From UBA1240 sp045599185 (GTDB lineage: Bacteria > Spirochaetota > Spirochaetia > Treponematales > Treponemataceae): a stretch of DNA of 64,000 nucleotides. The translations under genes and the position numbers were made by a program. Below are positions 32,509 to 41,376 of this stretch, one piece after another. Where the stretch lies: assembly GCA_045599185.1 (NCBI GenBank), contig JAZRVO010000012.1, positions 124,001 through 188,000 of the forward strand, given 5' to 3'. The notes beneath the pieces were generated by a model. It was not told the DNA's origin. It ran no database searches and saw nothing but the letters and a program-made list of their open reading frames with translations. The number at the start of each line of letters is the position of its first letter. The first letter of the stretch is position 1.

Positions 32509-34731
32509 ATGAGTGTTTATTACAGCGAAAAAAATACCAGTTACGGCTACAATTTCATAAATGGCGAATACATACCCGCCGGCAAAGACGAATATTATTT
32601 AAGAAACGAACAGAGTGCAGAACTTTTAGGCAGCGGCACATTGCCCAAATGGCAGCATTTAACCCCGACACAAATTGAACAGCTTGAAAAAAACGGCAAC
32701 CGTTCGCCAAACTGGAACGATGTTCTGGTAAGCGAACAGTTTGAAGTTTCTTCCATTCGCAATTCACAGTTTTACGGTCTGGTGCGCCTTGGCAAAATCG
32801 GCACGGGCACATTGCAGTTTCACGATTTTTCCTTACCCGAAGGCATTTACGACAGCTGCCTCATTTCCTGCGACATTGGCGACCACTGTGCCGTTCACAG
32901 CTGCCTTTACCTTTCCCATTACATAATCGGGCACAATTCAATTTTGCACCGCATAGACGAAATGGACTGTACCAACCACAGCAAAAACGGCAACGGCATT
33001 ATAAAGCAGGGTGAAGACGAAGCCGTGCGCGTTTGGATTGAACCGCTGAACGAAGCCGGCGGACGCGAAGTTTTGCCATTTTACGACATGATTTGCGCTG
33101 ATGCCTACATGTGGACAATTTTCAGGGACGACACCGACCTGATGAAAGCCCTGTTTGACATGACCAACAACACTTACGACTTGCGCCGCGGTTTTTACGG
33201 CACAATAGGCAGCAACTGCGTAATAAAAAGCTGCCGCATTATAAAAGACGTTGCCGTTGGCAGCCACGCCTACATTAAAGGCGCAAACAAACTAAAAAAC
33301 CTTTCCATCAAATCTGACGAAAACGCCGAGACCCAGATTGGCGAAGGCGTAGAACTTGTAAACGGAATCATCGGTTACGGATGCCACATTTTTTACGGCT
33401 GCAAGGCCGTTCGTTTTGTAATTGGCAATAACAGCAACCTTAAATACGGTTCGCGCCTCATCCACTCAATTCTCGGCGACAATTCAACAGTTTCCTGCTG
33501 CGAAGTCCTGAACAATCTGGTTTTCCCCGGCCACGAACAGCACCACAACAACTCGTTCCTTATTGCGTCGCTTATCATGGGGCAGTCTAACATGGCAGCC
33601 GGTGCAACCGTAGGTTCAAACCACAACAGCCGCGGTAACGACGGCGAAATTATTGCCGGCCGAGGTTTCTGGCCGGGCTTAAGCAGCACGCTGAAACACA
33701 ACAGCCGCTTTGCAAGCTATACGCTTATTACAAAAGGCAACTACCCAAGCGAAATCAACATTCCGCTGCCGTTTTCCATGCTTATTGAAAACCCCCAGCA
33801 CAACCGGCTTGAAGTTATGCCGGCCTATTACTGGATGTACAATATGTACGCCCTTGAACGAAACAGCTGGAAATACCGCACCCGCGACAAGCGCTTTTAC
33901 AAAACCCAGCACATCGTAAGCGAATACCTTGCGCCGGACACAATCTGCGAAATTATTGCCGCAATGAAACTTCTGGAAGAATGGACGGGAAAAGCCGTTT
34001 ACCGCCACCTTGGTGAAAATTTGTCGGCATCTACCGAACAGATTACTGCACGCGGCCGCAAATATCTGCGCGAAAAACCGGAAGTTGTGCAGAAACTGCA
34101 AATTACAGGCGAAAACATGGAACGTTCAAAAAGGCCTGTGCAGATTATTAAATGTGCCGAAGCTTACAGAGCCTACCAGCAAATGCTTACAATGTATGCA
34201 GTTAAGGCAATTTTAACAAGCCTTGAAAACAGCAGTTCCACTTTTATCGAATTCGTGCAGAAACAGGCTGAAAAAGCCAAAAACGGCAGTGCACTTAAAA
34301 ACCCTTTAAACTGGCTTAACCTTGGCGGTCAGCTGATGCCCGAAAGCCGGTTCAACACTTTAAAAGAAAAAATCATTTCAAAAGAACTTGCAAAATGGCC
34401 GCAGGTTCATGCCGAATATGATGCAATATGGGCACTTTACAGCGACGACTGCGCAGAACTTGCCCTTGAAGTTTTAAAATACCTTTACGGCACTGTAAAC
34501 GCCCAAACATGGGTTACCGCCTGCGATCAGGCACGCACAATACGCGCCTTTATGGAAGACCAGGTTTACAAAACTAAATTGAAAGATTACACAAATACTT
34601 TCAGGTCAATAACTTACCGCAACCAGAAAGAAAGGTTTGCCGTTTTGGGAAAAGTGGAAGACAATTCCTTTATAAAAACGGCAAAAGAAGAAACCAAAGA
34701 ATTTTTAGACCGGCTGGCCAGATTCTGTTAA
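32509..34731 (+). CDS. DUF4954 family protein, left-handed beta-helix (hexapeptide) fold
   Basis: The 740-residue protein starts MSVYYSEKNTSYGYNFINGEY and has a central stretch of hexapeptide-like turns: IGSNCVIKSCRIIKDVAVGS, IGYGCHIFYGCKAVRFVIGN and LGDNSTVSCCEVLNNLVFPG. Such turns build the triangular beta-helix found in acyl- and nucleotidyltransferases (GlmU/LpxA type). The HEQHHNNSF, GSNHNSRGNDGEI and AGRGFWPGLSSTLKHNSRFA segments are typical of DUF4954, a family shared by spirochaetes and Bacteroidetes with no proven function. The C-terminal third is helical. A sugar-nucleotide or acyltransferase activity is plausible but unproven. I chose ATG 32509 because it fits the promoter and the family N-terminus; a longer frame from 32422 overlaps repeat R3. 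Confidence 0.85.
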   Translation: MSVYYSEKNTSYGYNFINGEYIPAGKDEYYLRNEQSAELLGSGTLPKWQHLTPTQIEQLEKNGNRSPNWNDVLVSEQFEVSSIRNSQFYGLVRLGKIGTGTLQFHDFSLPEGIYDSCLISCDIGDHCAVHSCLYLSHYIIGHNSILHRIDEMDCTNHSKNGNGIIKQGEDEAVRVWIEPLNEAGGREVLPFYDMICADAYMWTIFRDDTDLMKALFDMTNNTYDLRRGFYGTIGSNCVIKSCRIIKDVAVGSHAYIKGANKLKNLSIKSDENAETQIGEGVELVNGIIGYGCHIFYGCKAVRFVIGNNSNLKYGSRLIHSILGDNSTVSCCEVLNNLVFPGHEQHHNNSFLIASLIMGQSNMAAGATVGSNHNSRGNDGEIIAGRGFWPGLSSTLKHNSRFASYTLITKGNYPSEINIPLPFSMLIENPQHNRLEVMPAYYWMYNMYALERNSWKYRTRDKRFYKTQHIVSEYLAPDTICEIIAAMKLLEEWTGKAVYRHLGENLSASTEQITARGRKYLREKPEVVQKLQITGENMERSKRPVQIIKCAEAYRAYQQMLTMYAVKAILTSLENSSSTFIEFVQKQAEKAKNGSALKNPLNWLNLGGQLMPESRFNTLKEKIISKELAKWPQVHAEYDAIWALYSDDCAELALEVLKYLYGTVNAQTWVTACDQARTIRAFMEDQVYKTKLKDYTNTFRSITYRNQKERFAVLGKVEDNSFIKTAKEETKEFLDRLARFC

Positions 34732-34931
34732 AAACGGGGGCACTTTTGCATAATTGAGCTACAAACCGATTTTGCCTTGAAGAAGAAAAATCTGGGGAAA
34801 TGCAGGGAACCGACAGATATATCCTGCTTTTCTTCAGAATTTTTCAGTATTCAAAACTGACAAAAATTAAGCCGACTCGCAGCCGAAAAACCTTTTTCAA
34901 CCGGCGTTTTTCGGTCAAAGTTAAGGTATCA

Positions 34932-34960
34932 TTTACATATTCTCAATTGTGTGATAAAAT
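34932..34960 (+). promoter_or_regulatory. Promoter of racemase-like gene, leaderless type
   Basis: TTTACA (34932-34937), 17 bases, extended TGA plus TAAAAT (34955-34960), then seven bases to ATG 34968. A very clear example. Confidence 0.7.
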
Positions 34961-34967
34961 TTCTAAA

Positions 34968-36026
34968 ATGAGCAGAATAATTTGGCGTCTAGCAGATGTA
35001 GTAGAAAATGCACACAAAATGGTTGCCCTGTGCGCCCAAAGCGGAATAAATCTTTCGCTGGTAACAAAATTCTGCCTTTCTCAGCCGGAACTGATAGTGC
35101 CGGTTTTAAAAACAGCCGGAATCAACAGCATTTGCGACAGTAACTGCCAGAATTTTCTGCTTTTGAACCCGCCTTTTCCTGTTCATAAAAGTTTAATCAA
35201 AACTACAACCAAGGCAATTCAAAGTTTTCCACAGCTTTCAAGAAATTCACGCCCGGACAGGCTTTTCGTTTCTGACAAAGGAATGCTGGACGAATTTTAC
35301 ATTCTGCCAAAAGAAATGCGCCCGGAAGTTGTGCTGATTGCCGAATGCGGCGACTTAAAAGACGGTTTTTCTGAAGAACAGATAATTGCCGCCGCCGAAT
35401 CTTACCCGGATTTGAACATTATTGGTATTTCTGCCAATTTTTCTTCGCTTTCAGGTCATTTACCTACTTTTGAAGCCATACAGAAACTGGCAATTCTTTC
35501 GCGCAAGGTTGCTTCAATCAGAAGGAACATGCCTTTTCTTTCAATCGGCGGCACAGCCGTTTACGATTTGCTGCAAACCGGAATGCTCATCGGACTGGTT
35601 CAGGAAGTCCGCATTGGTGAAGGCATTTTTTTCGGCTACAATTCTGCCAAACGCTGCCCGATCCCGGAATTCAGTCAGAATACCGTACTTTTTCAGGGCG
35701 AAATTATTGAAATTGCCGAAAAACACGTAGAAAACATTCCGCCCGACGGATTCAATTCCCTCGGCACTTCCTTTGAAGAAAGCGTTTTAACCGGCAACCG
35801 CAAGCGCGCCGTTCTGGACTTTGGCACTCTGGCAGCAAGCCAGAATGACCTTATCCCCAACGATAACGGAACAGTTACCGTCGGACAGACTCCTGATTTT
35901 ACCGTTTTGGACATAACCTCAAGTGCACAGCATTACCGCACCGGCAATTACGTAACGTTTCTGGCAAATTACGCCAGCGCAAGTCAGGCAATGCTCAATC
36001 CCTTTGTAGAAAAAATCGTTCAGTGA
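34968..36026 (+). CDS. PLP-dependent alanine/ornithine racemase-like protein
   Basis: The 352 residues resemble fold-III PLP racemases of the alanine/ornithine racemase group. SLVTKFCLSQPELI near residue 30 contains the Lys that should bind PLP, AGINSICDSNCQNF matches the following strand of this group, and FLSIGGTAVYDLL and VRIGEGIFFGYN match the C-terminal substrate region of Orr/YhfX proteins. Which amino acid it acts on is not visible. The ATG follows a -10 box by seven bases with no ribosome site. A much longer frame from 34800 would include the promoter and is rejected. The next gene, an ABC ATPase, starts eight bases after its stop, so the two are co-transcribed. Confidence 0.8.
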   Translation: MSRIIWRLADVVENAHKMVALCAQSGINLSLVTKFCLSQPELIVPVLKTAGINSICDSNCQNFLLLNPPFPVHKSLIKTTTKAIQSFPQLSRNSRPDRLFVSDKGMLDEFYILPKEMRPEVVLIAECGDLKDGFSEEQIIAAAESYPDLNIIGISANFSSLSGHLPTFEAIQKLAILSRKVASIRRNMPFLSIGGTAVYDLLQTGMLIGLVQEVRIGEGIFFGYNSAKRCPIPEFSQNTVLFQGEIIEIAEKHVENIPPDGFNSLGTSFEESVLTGNRKRAVLDFGTLAASQNDLIPNDNGTVTVGQTPDFTVLDITSSAQHYRTGNYVTFLANYASASQAMLNPFVEKIVQ

Positions 36027-36034
36027 GAAAATTT

Positions 36035-36910
36035 ATGAATTTTTTTGAATTTGATAACGTAAGTTACACCTATCCGTTAATTGACGACCAGATTGAAACC
36101 GACGAAAACGGCCAGCCGATTTTACCAAAACCAGTTTTTGACTATTTTTCTGCCCAGCTTCCGGCCTGTTTTATGAGCTTAATCGGGCCGAATGCCAGCG
36201 GAAAATCAACTTTCATGCTGCTTGCCGCAGGAAAAGTAAAGCCGAATCAGGGCAGCGTAAAGCTTTTGGACAAAGATTTTGCAGCTTTAACGCCACAGCA
36301 GGCTGATGCTTTGTGCAGCTTTGTTTACCAGAACATGGAATTTGAAAACGATGACAAGGTTTCTTCCCTTCTGGAGTTTGTTTTTAGCAACGGCTATCAC
36401 AGCAAACCTTCACCTTTTGCCAACCTGAAAAAAAATCCTGTTCCGGCAGATTTTTTCAATGATGCTATTAAGGTTTTTGAACTGTCAAATGTTATGAAAA
36501 GAAAGCTTACAGGCATTTCTAAAGGCGAAATTCAGCGAGTCCTTCTGGCTTTTTCTGTTCTTTACGGCGCGCATTCCATTTTTATGGATGAACCCATGTT
36601 TGCAATGGAAGAAAAACAGAAACACAGTGCGCTGGAATTTTTGCGCGATTACAGCAAAAAGCAGAATGTGCCTGTTTGCATGGCAATGCACGAACTTGAT
36701 TTAAGCCGGAAATATGCAGAAAACGTTCTTTTGTTTTATCCGGACAGGCGGATGGATTTTGGAACGCCGGAAGAAGTGCTGACAACTGAAGCCCTGCAGG
36801 ATTCCTACGGCGTGCCTGCGGCCATGCTGCGTGACAGCGAAGCGCTGAACCGCCAGAGCCTGAAAGAAGCAAGCGAAACCTTGCAGAACATTATGAACGC
36901 AGAAAAATAG
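36035..36910 (+). CDS. Orphan ABC transporter ATP-binding protein (FecE-like)
   Basis: The 291-residue protein has Walker A GPNASGKST, a Q-loop FVYQNMEFEND, a changed signature GISKGEIQRVLLAFSVL (instead of LSGGQ), Walker B SIFMDEPMFAMEE and switch His in MAMHELDL. The end (EALQDSYGVPAAML) is like metal-chelate ATPases. No permease or binding protein is beside it. The Glu after Walker B is present, so ATP hydrolysis is possible despite the altered signature. It follows the racemase-like gene by eight bases, so a shared process is likely but unknown. ATG 36035 is preferred over GTG 36023. Confidence 0.82.
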   Translation: MNFFEFDNVSYTYPLIDDQIETDENGQPILPKPVFDYFSAQLPACFMSLIGPNASGKSTFMLLAAGKVKPNQGSVKLLDKDFAALTPQQADALCSFVYQNMEFENDDKVSSLLEFVFSNGYHSKPSPFANLKKNPVPADFFNDAIKVFELSNVMKRKLTGISKGEIQRVLLAFSVLYGAHSIFMDEPMFAMEEKQKHSALEFLRDYSKKQNVPVCMAMHELDLSRKYAENVLLFYPDRRMDFGTPEEVLTTEALQDSYGVPAAMLRDSEALNRQSLKEASETLQNIMNAEK

Positions 36911-36945
36911 AAAACCGCATGTTTTTTAAAAATCATGCGAAAAAT

Positions 36946-36978
36946 AAAAAAGCAGGCTTTAAAAAGTCTGCTTTTTTT
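36946..36978 (+). terminator. Terminator after ABC ATPase gene
   Basis: AAAAAAGCAG pairs with CTGCTTTTTTT across a short AT-rich loop. Further stems follow: GCCACG/CGTGGC near 36993-37036 and CCGGCAAG-TTTT-TGCCGG near 37058-37075; no gene is seen up to 37299. Confidence 0.85.
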
Positions 36979-37140
36979 GTCTGCAAAAAAATTAAGCCAC
37001 GATTTTTGCCGAAGTTTGGGCAGCAAAAACCGTGGCTTTTGCAAAAAGATTTTACACCCCGGCAAGTTTTTGCCGGAGCACCGGAAGTTCAATTTATCAG
37101 GTCAAATGTCAAGTTTATATGAAATGTCCCCAAAACAGCC

Positions 37141-37222
37141 TTTCGACAGTCCCTGCCTCGAAAAAAAGCGTTGCCCTTCGGTCGTGACGAGTTTTTTTTC
37201 GTGTCCGTACCTGCCTGCGGCT
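37141..37222 (-). repeat. Dispersed intergenic repeat, copy X1
   Basis: On the minus strand this reads CCGCAGGCAGGTACGGACAC, an A run, then a T run and GGCAGGGACTGTC. The plus-strand stretch 50030-50107 has the same blocks in the same order (CCGCAGGGCAGGCACGGACAC ... GACAGAGACTGTT). Spacing is conserved while the middle differs. Confidence 0.6.
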
Positions 37223-37264
37223 GTTTTTATCACATTTAATTAATGGCTTTTGGCCTTTTATATA

Positions 37265-37291
37265 AAACTCAAAATTTAACCTGTTAAATTT
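37265..37291 (-). terminator. Possible terminator of chemoreceptor gene at 37300
   Basis: AAATTTAAC-AG-GTTAAATTT then TTGAGTTTTAT on the minus strand; all AT pairs, so weak. Confidence 0.4.
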
Positions 37292-37299
37292 GGCTAAAA

Positions 37300-39378
37300 C
37301 TAAACCTTAAACTGGTTAATTCTTCCGCCAATTTCGTTAATCGTTTCCTTCATTTTGTCAGAAATTTCTTTCAGCGATTCACTTGAACTGTTAATTCTTT
37401 CTGCACCGCTGGACATTTCTTCCATGCGCACCTGCATTGTGCTGGCAACTTCCTGCAAAACCTTTACTTCTTCAAGTACGTGGCTGCTGCCGGCAGACAT
37501 TTCGCTTGAAGCATTGCGAACCTGAACATTGCTGTTGTTCATTTCTGCAAGTGCTTCGCTAATCTGTTTTGAACCGGTGCGCTGTTCGTCCATAACCTGC
37601 TTAATTCCCTGAACCAAATCGTCAGTTTCTTTTATTCGTTCTGCAAGCTCGCCAATGGCCGCATCGCTGGCATGAGAAACGGAAACCACATTTTTAATGG
37701 AATCGCGGATTTTACCAAGCCAGTTGCCGATATCTTTCGACTGGTTTGAAGATGTTTCAGAAAGTTTTCGGATTTCGTCGGCAACAACGCTAAAACCCTT
37801 ACCGGCTTCGCCAGCGTGGGCGGCTTCAATTGCCGCATTCATTGCCAAAAGGTTGGTCTGGCTTGCAATTGAAGCAATTACAGTATTTGCTTCCTGAAGT
37901 TTCTGCGATTCTGCTTCAATTTCAGCAATGCGAACGCTAACTTCTTTCTGCTTTACAGAACCTGCCTGCGTATCTTCAAGAATGAAATCAAAGGAAGATG
38001 CCATTTTGTCAATTGAACCAATTACCGAATTGATGCTTGTAACCATCTGTTCAACCGCCGCAGTTGCCTGAGAAGAGCTTGAAGCCTGATTTTCAATCAT
38101 TCTGTCCAGCGATTCAATGTTTGCAGAAATTTCGTTTACAGCGTTTGCCGTACTGCCAACACTGGCGTTCTGCTTTGTAATAAGCGAAGAAACATCATTT
38201 ATGCTTCCCAGAATCTGGTTAATTACGCTGGCGTTTTCCTGGGTTGTCCGGGTTAAAACTTCACCTGCACCGTGAAGGTTCTGGTTAGAATTCTTGATAC
38301 CGGAAATAATTTCCTGAAGTTTTGCCGTAAAGCCGTTAAAACCGCTTACAACTGAACCAATTTCGTCCGTGCTGGTCTGGTCAATGCGCTGGGTTAAGTC
38401 GGCATTGCCGCTTGCAATGGAATTGATATTCTGGTTAAGTGCCAGAAGCGGCTTGATTGTAACGGAAATGATTATCCAGTAAATTGCCACAGACAAAAGG
38501 CTGAAAACTACGAAGTAAATGGCAAGAACGCGCAAAAGCTTGTCGATACCGGAAAAAAAGTCGTGATAGGGCGCCATGCAGATTACTGCCCAGCGTGAAA
38601 CACCGCCAACCGGCTGATATGCCATTGTCATTTTTTTGCCAAGTTCAGTATCGTAATAGGTTCTGATGCCTGTTTCGCCTTTTTTAATGCTTTCAAGAAT
38701 TGCTGCCAGTTCCGGACTTGGGTTTTCGTTTATGTTCTTGCCGTTTTTAACAAGTTCTGCGTCTTCCGCTGCAACGTAAGCACCGGTCTGCATGTTGATG
38801 ATGATAGGGTGGTTCTGCCTGCCAACTTTCAGCTGGCTGACTTTTTTACAAAGCTGCAAGCTGTCTACAACGGCTACAACTTCTGCAATCTGCCTGTTAT
38901 TTGAATCGTAAACCGGGTGGGCATAAAAAGTAGAAAGATTACCGTTTACAGGGCTCCAGTTCGGATCCTGAATCCACGGTTTACCTTTCATCGATTCCGC
39001 AAGATATTCGCGTTCATGCAAATCCTGATATTTATGTGTAGTTGTCCAGCCAACACCATTCTGGTCGTAAATTGCCATACCAAAATAATATTTGTCATCG
39101 CTGGAAATAGCAGTAATTTGAAGCCATTTATCGTGCAGGTCAACATTCGGGTCGCGTATCATGGGCAACTTTGCCAGCGATTCCAGCATTTTTACTTCCC
39201 GGTCGTTAATGTTATGAATTTCTGCCGCCGTTTCCTGCGCCATGGTTGCAAGCCCGGTTTCTACAGATTCCTTAAGTTCATTCATTGACATTACATAAGC
39301 CTGCCAAATCATCAGGCCGGAAGAAACAATAAAAGTGCTGATAATCATTACTATCAGTTTTGTTCTGATGCTTTTCAT
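37300..39378 (-). CDS. Methyl-accepting chemotaxis protein with periplasmic Cache-type sensor
   Basis: The 692-residue receptor has an N-terminal membrane helix (LIVMIISTFIVSSGLMIWQAYV), a periplasmic domain of about 250 residues with Cache-like motifs (YFGMAIYDQNGVGWTT, REYLAESMKGKPWI, FYAHPVYDSNNRQIAEVV), a second helix near 285-310, HAMP, and the signalling coiled-coil with NLLAMNAAIEAAHAGEAGKG (about residue 510). Double-Cache domains bind small ligands such as amino acids or carboxylates; the ligand cannot be told here. It starts at 39378 with AAGGAA upstream. Confidence 0.94.
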   Translation of the reverse strand: MKSIRTKLIVMIISTFIVSSGLMIWQAYVMSMNELKESVETGLATMAQETAAEIHNINDREVKMLESLAKLPMIRDPNVDLHDKWLQITAISSDDKYYFGMAIYDQNGVGWTTTHKYQDLHEREYLAESMKGKPWIQDPNWSPVNGNLSTFYAHPVYDSNNRQIAEVVAVVDSLQLCKKVSQLKVGRQNHPIIINMQTGAYVAAEDAELVKNGKNINENPSPELAAILESIKKGETGIRTYYDTELGKKMTMAYQPVGGVSRWAVICMAPYHDFFSGIDKLLRVLAIYFVVFSLLSVAIYWIIISVTIKPLLALNQNINSIASGNADLTQRIDQTSTDEIGSVVSGFNGFTAKLQEIISGIKNSNQNLHGAGEVLTRTTQENASVINQILGSINDVSSLITKQNASVGSTANAVNEISANIESLDRMIENQASSSSQATAAVEQMVTSINSVIGSIDKMASSFDFILEDTQAGSVKQKEVSVRIAEIEAESQKLQEANTVIASIASQTNLLAMNAAIEAAHAGEAGKGFSVVADEIRKLSETSSNQSKDIGNWLGKIRDSIKNVVSVSHASDAAIGELAERIKETDDLVQGIKQVMDEQRTGSKQISEALAEMNNSNVQVRNASSEMSAGSSHVLEEVKVLQEVASTMQVRMEEMSSGAERINSSSESLKEISDKMKETINEIGGRINQFKV

Positions 39379-39795
39379 AATAATTTCCTTAAATTTTGAA
39401 ATTTTCTGTTTCTGTTTCCAACTTTCATATATGTAAAATTTTCCCCGAACATCCCCGTATTCAGAAAAAATGGTAATGCCAGCCTGCCCTGTACACAGAC
39501 CACTGCCCTAAAGGCAAAACCCTGCAGCAAGTTTGAAGAACCTTAAAAGGTCTTTTAACAGAATGACGCTGTAATTCAGTAATTTACACAAAAAGAACGA
39601 ACTATTTTTTTAGTTAACACAACTTTTCATTTACACTGTAATAATTGTAAATGGCATTTACCGGTTTTGGCAACTAAAAAATGCGTCTGGCAAAGGCACG
39701 CCAATTAGCCAACAATTAGCCAAGTCCAGACCCGCCGTTTTTGCTTTTTTTGCTTTTGCAGCAAACCCTAAAATTAAAAGCATCCTCCACGTCAT
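39379..39795. other. Non-coding gap with nested inverted repeats
   Basis: No gene is visible. Nested inverted repeats are present: TTTTTTAGTT (39606-39615) with AACTAAAAAA (39672-39681), and inside them CATTTACA (39629-39636) with TGTAAATG (39647-39654). A tandem CAATTAGCCAA doublet lies near 39702-39724. It could be the remnant of a small mobile element, or just regulatory DNA. Confidence 0.4.
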
Positions 39796-41253
39796 TCAGC
39801 GCAAATCATCAATGGCAAGCCCCGTCAGTTCGGTAAAAGCCTTTTCGCTTGGAAAACGCTGACGGGCTTCGGCAATAACTTTTTTTGCTTCGTCAGGGCT
39901 TTGCGCCGCAAGATATTCAATGTATTTTTTGTAGTAAACTTTCAGGTTACTGGTTATAACATTGTCTTTCGGCATAAGTTCAAGGCAGTCAAGACTAATT
40001 TCAATTGCCTGCTTGTTCTGGTTTGTCTTGCTAAGTTCGTTGGCCTGTTTTACGCATGCAGAACGGTAAAGTTTCAGCAAATCCGGTCTGGCAAGAACAT
40101 TTAAAGACATTTCCTTTTGCAGCAAAGATTTAGCATCTTCATACTGGCGCTGCTGAATTGAGTTTACACAGTAATTGTTTACCAGCATCATTCTGAACCT
40201 AAGGTATTCTTTATTTTTGGTGTCAATGCCGTACTTAAGCGAAAGGTCCAGATTGTCAAAACCCTGCTGATAGTTGCCGGTTTTTTCCACATTGTTCGTT
40301 ACGGAAAGATAGGTATTGTTCAGCAGCGCAACCTTGTTCTGGCTGTCTTCCAGCGGCTCAATCCACTTGTAGGATTCTTCAAAGCGCTGAAGCTTGTTAT
40401 TGGACGCGCTCATTACGTTCGTTAAATTGCCAAGCGCCGTCTGATAGCTTTTTTCACCGCTTTCGTCGCTGCACATTAATTTGAAAGCGTATGCCAGCTG
40501 GGCGGCTTCAAGATACTGCCTGTTTTTGGTACACATGTAAACCCTGTTCTGCACCACCTTAGAAAGAAGCTGCTTAATGTTCATTTCGCCGTATGCTTTT
40601 TTAGAACCTGGCATAACGTAATTGAAAGTTATGGATTTTGTCATGTTTGACTGAAATTCTTTTTTTGTGCCGGGGTCAAAACCGTAGCAGCTGGTTGTTT
40701 CTACGTAAACATGCCTTTCTGCAAAGGGAATTGCCATTAAAACGTGGTCAACGCTTTCTATTGGAATGCCGGGAACAAAATGCCTGCGGAGCAAGGCTGC
40801 GTAAAAAACCGTGGCACTTACGCAGTCGTACATTTTGTGGTCTTTAATTTCGGCTAAAGTAAAGGTGTTTTTGTTGTAATTCTTAAAAGAAACTTTGTGC
40901 ATCTGCATGTTCAGTGCGTCTGCAAGCTTGTAATTGTAATTGGAACTTTCGCTGGTAATGCCGTCGGCAACCAGCGCCCAGGCCGCCGCCGTGTCAATCA
41001 GTTCTGCCTGTTCAAAATAAAAATCCAGCAGTTCCTGCTTGCGTTCGCTTTCACCGGACAAATCGATGAACGCACTTATAATGTCGCTTTCGCTATATTC
41101 GGAAAAATCGGCATCAATAAACGCCTGCATTTCGGGTGAAACATACTGCACCAGCTTCATAACGTCATCGTAACTTGTTACATCGTCAATCTGTGCAAAA
41201 AGGCTGAACGCGCAGGCCAAAAATACGCATAGCAAAAAACTTATTTTCTTCAT
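39796..41253 (-). CDS. Exported transglutaminase-like protein with helical repeats
   Basis: The 485 residues start with a signal peptide (MKKISFLLCVFLACAFSLFAQ). Residues about 135-195 look like a transglutaminase/papain-like core: Cys in MYDCVSATVFYAALLRR, His in SVDHVLMAIPF and an acidic residue in HVYVETTSCYGFDPG. The remaining C-terminal part is helical and TPR-like (YKWIEPLEDSQNKVALLNN, AIEISLDCLELMPKDN). Such periplasmic proteins may process peptides or act as inactive scaffolds. A strong hairpin with nine T lies 22 bases upstream of the ATG on the same strand. Function is unknown beyond this fold guess. Confidence 0.72.
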   Translation of the reverse strand: MKKISFLLCVFLACAFSLFAQIDDVTSYDDVMKLVQYVSPEMQAFIDADFSEYSESDIISAFIDLSGESERKQELLDFYFEQAELIDTAAAWALVADGITSESSNYNYKLADALNMQMHKVSFKNYNKNTFTLAEIKDHKMYDCVSATVFYAALLRRHFVPGIPIESVDHVLMAIPFAERHVYVETTSCYGFDPGTKKEFQSNMTKSITFNYVMPGSKKAYGEMNIKQLLSKVVQNRVYMCTKNRQYLEAAQLAYAFKLMCSDESGEKSYQTALGNLTNVMSASNNKLQRFEESYKWIEPLEDSQNKVALLNNTYLSVTNNVEKTGNYQQGFDNLDLSLKYGIDTKNKEYLRFRMMLVNNYCVNSIQQRQYEDAKSLLQKEMSLNVLARPDLLKLYRSACVKQANELSKTNQNKQAIEISLDCLELMPKDNVITSNLKVYYKKYIEYLAAQSPDEAKKVIAEARQRFPSEKAFTELTGLAIDDLR

Positions 41254-41274
41254 ATACTTACAACATCGGCAATT

Positions 41275-41303
41275 AAAAAAAAAGCTTAAAAAGCCTTTTA
41301 AGC
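41275..41303 (-). terminator. Terminator-like hairpin just before the transglutaminase-like gene
   Basis: Minus strand GCTTAAAAGG/CTTTTTAAGC then nine T (41275-41283), 22 bases before the ATG at 41253. The next minus-strand gene upstream ends 1.1 kb away with its own terminator, so this one may be a leader attenuator. Confidence 0.6.
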
Positions 41304-41376
41304 CTTTCCCGGCAGTTTTAAATTGTTAAAACAATACATCATCTATCAAAGGCTTGTACGCGCCAAAGGTAACTTA

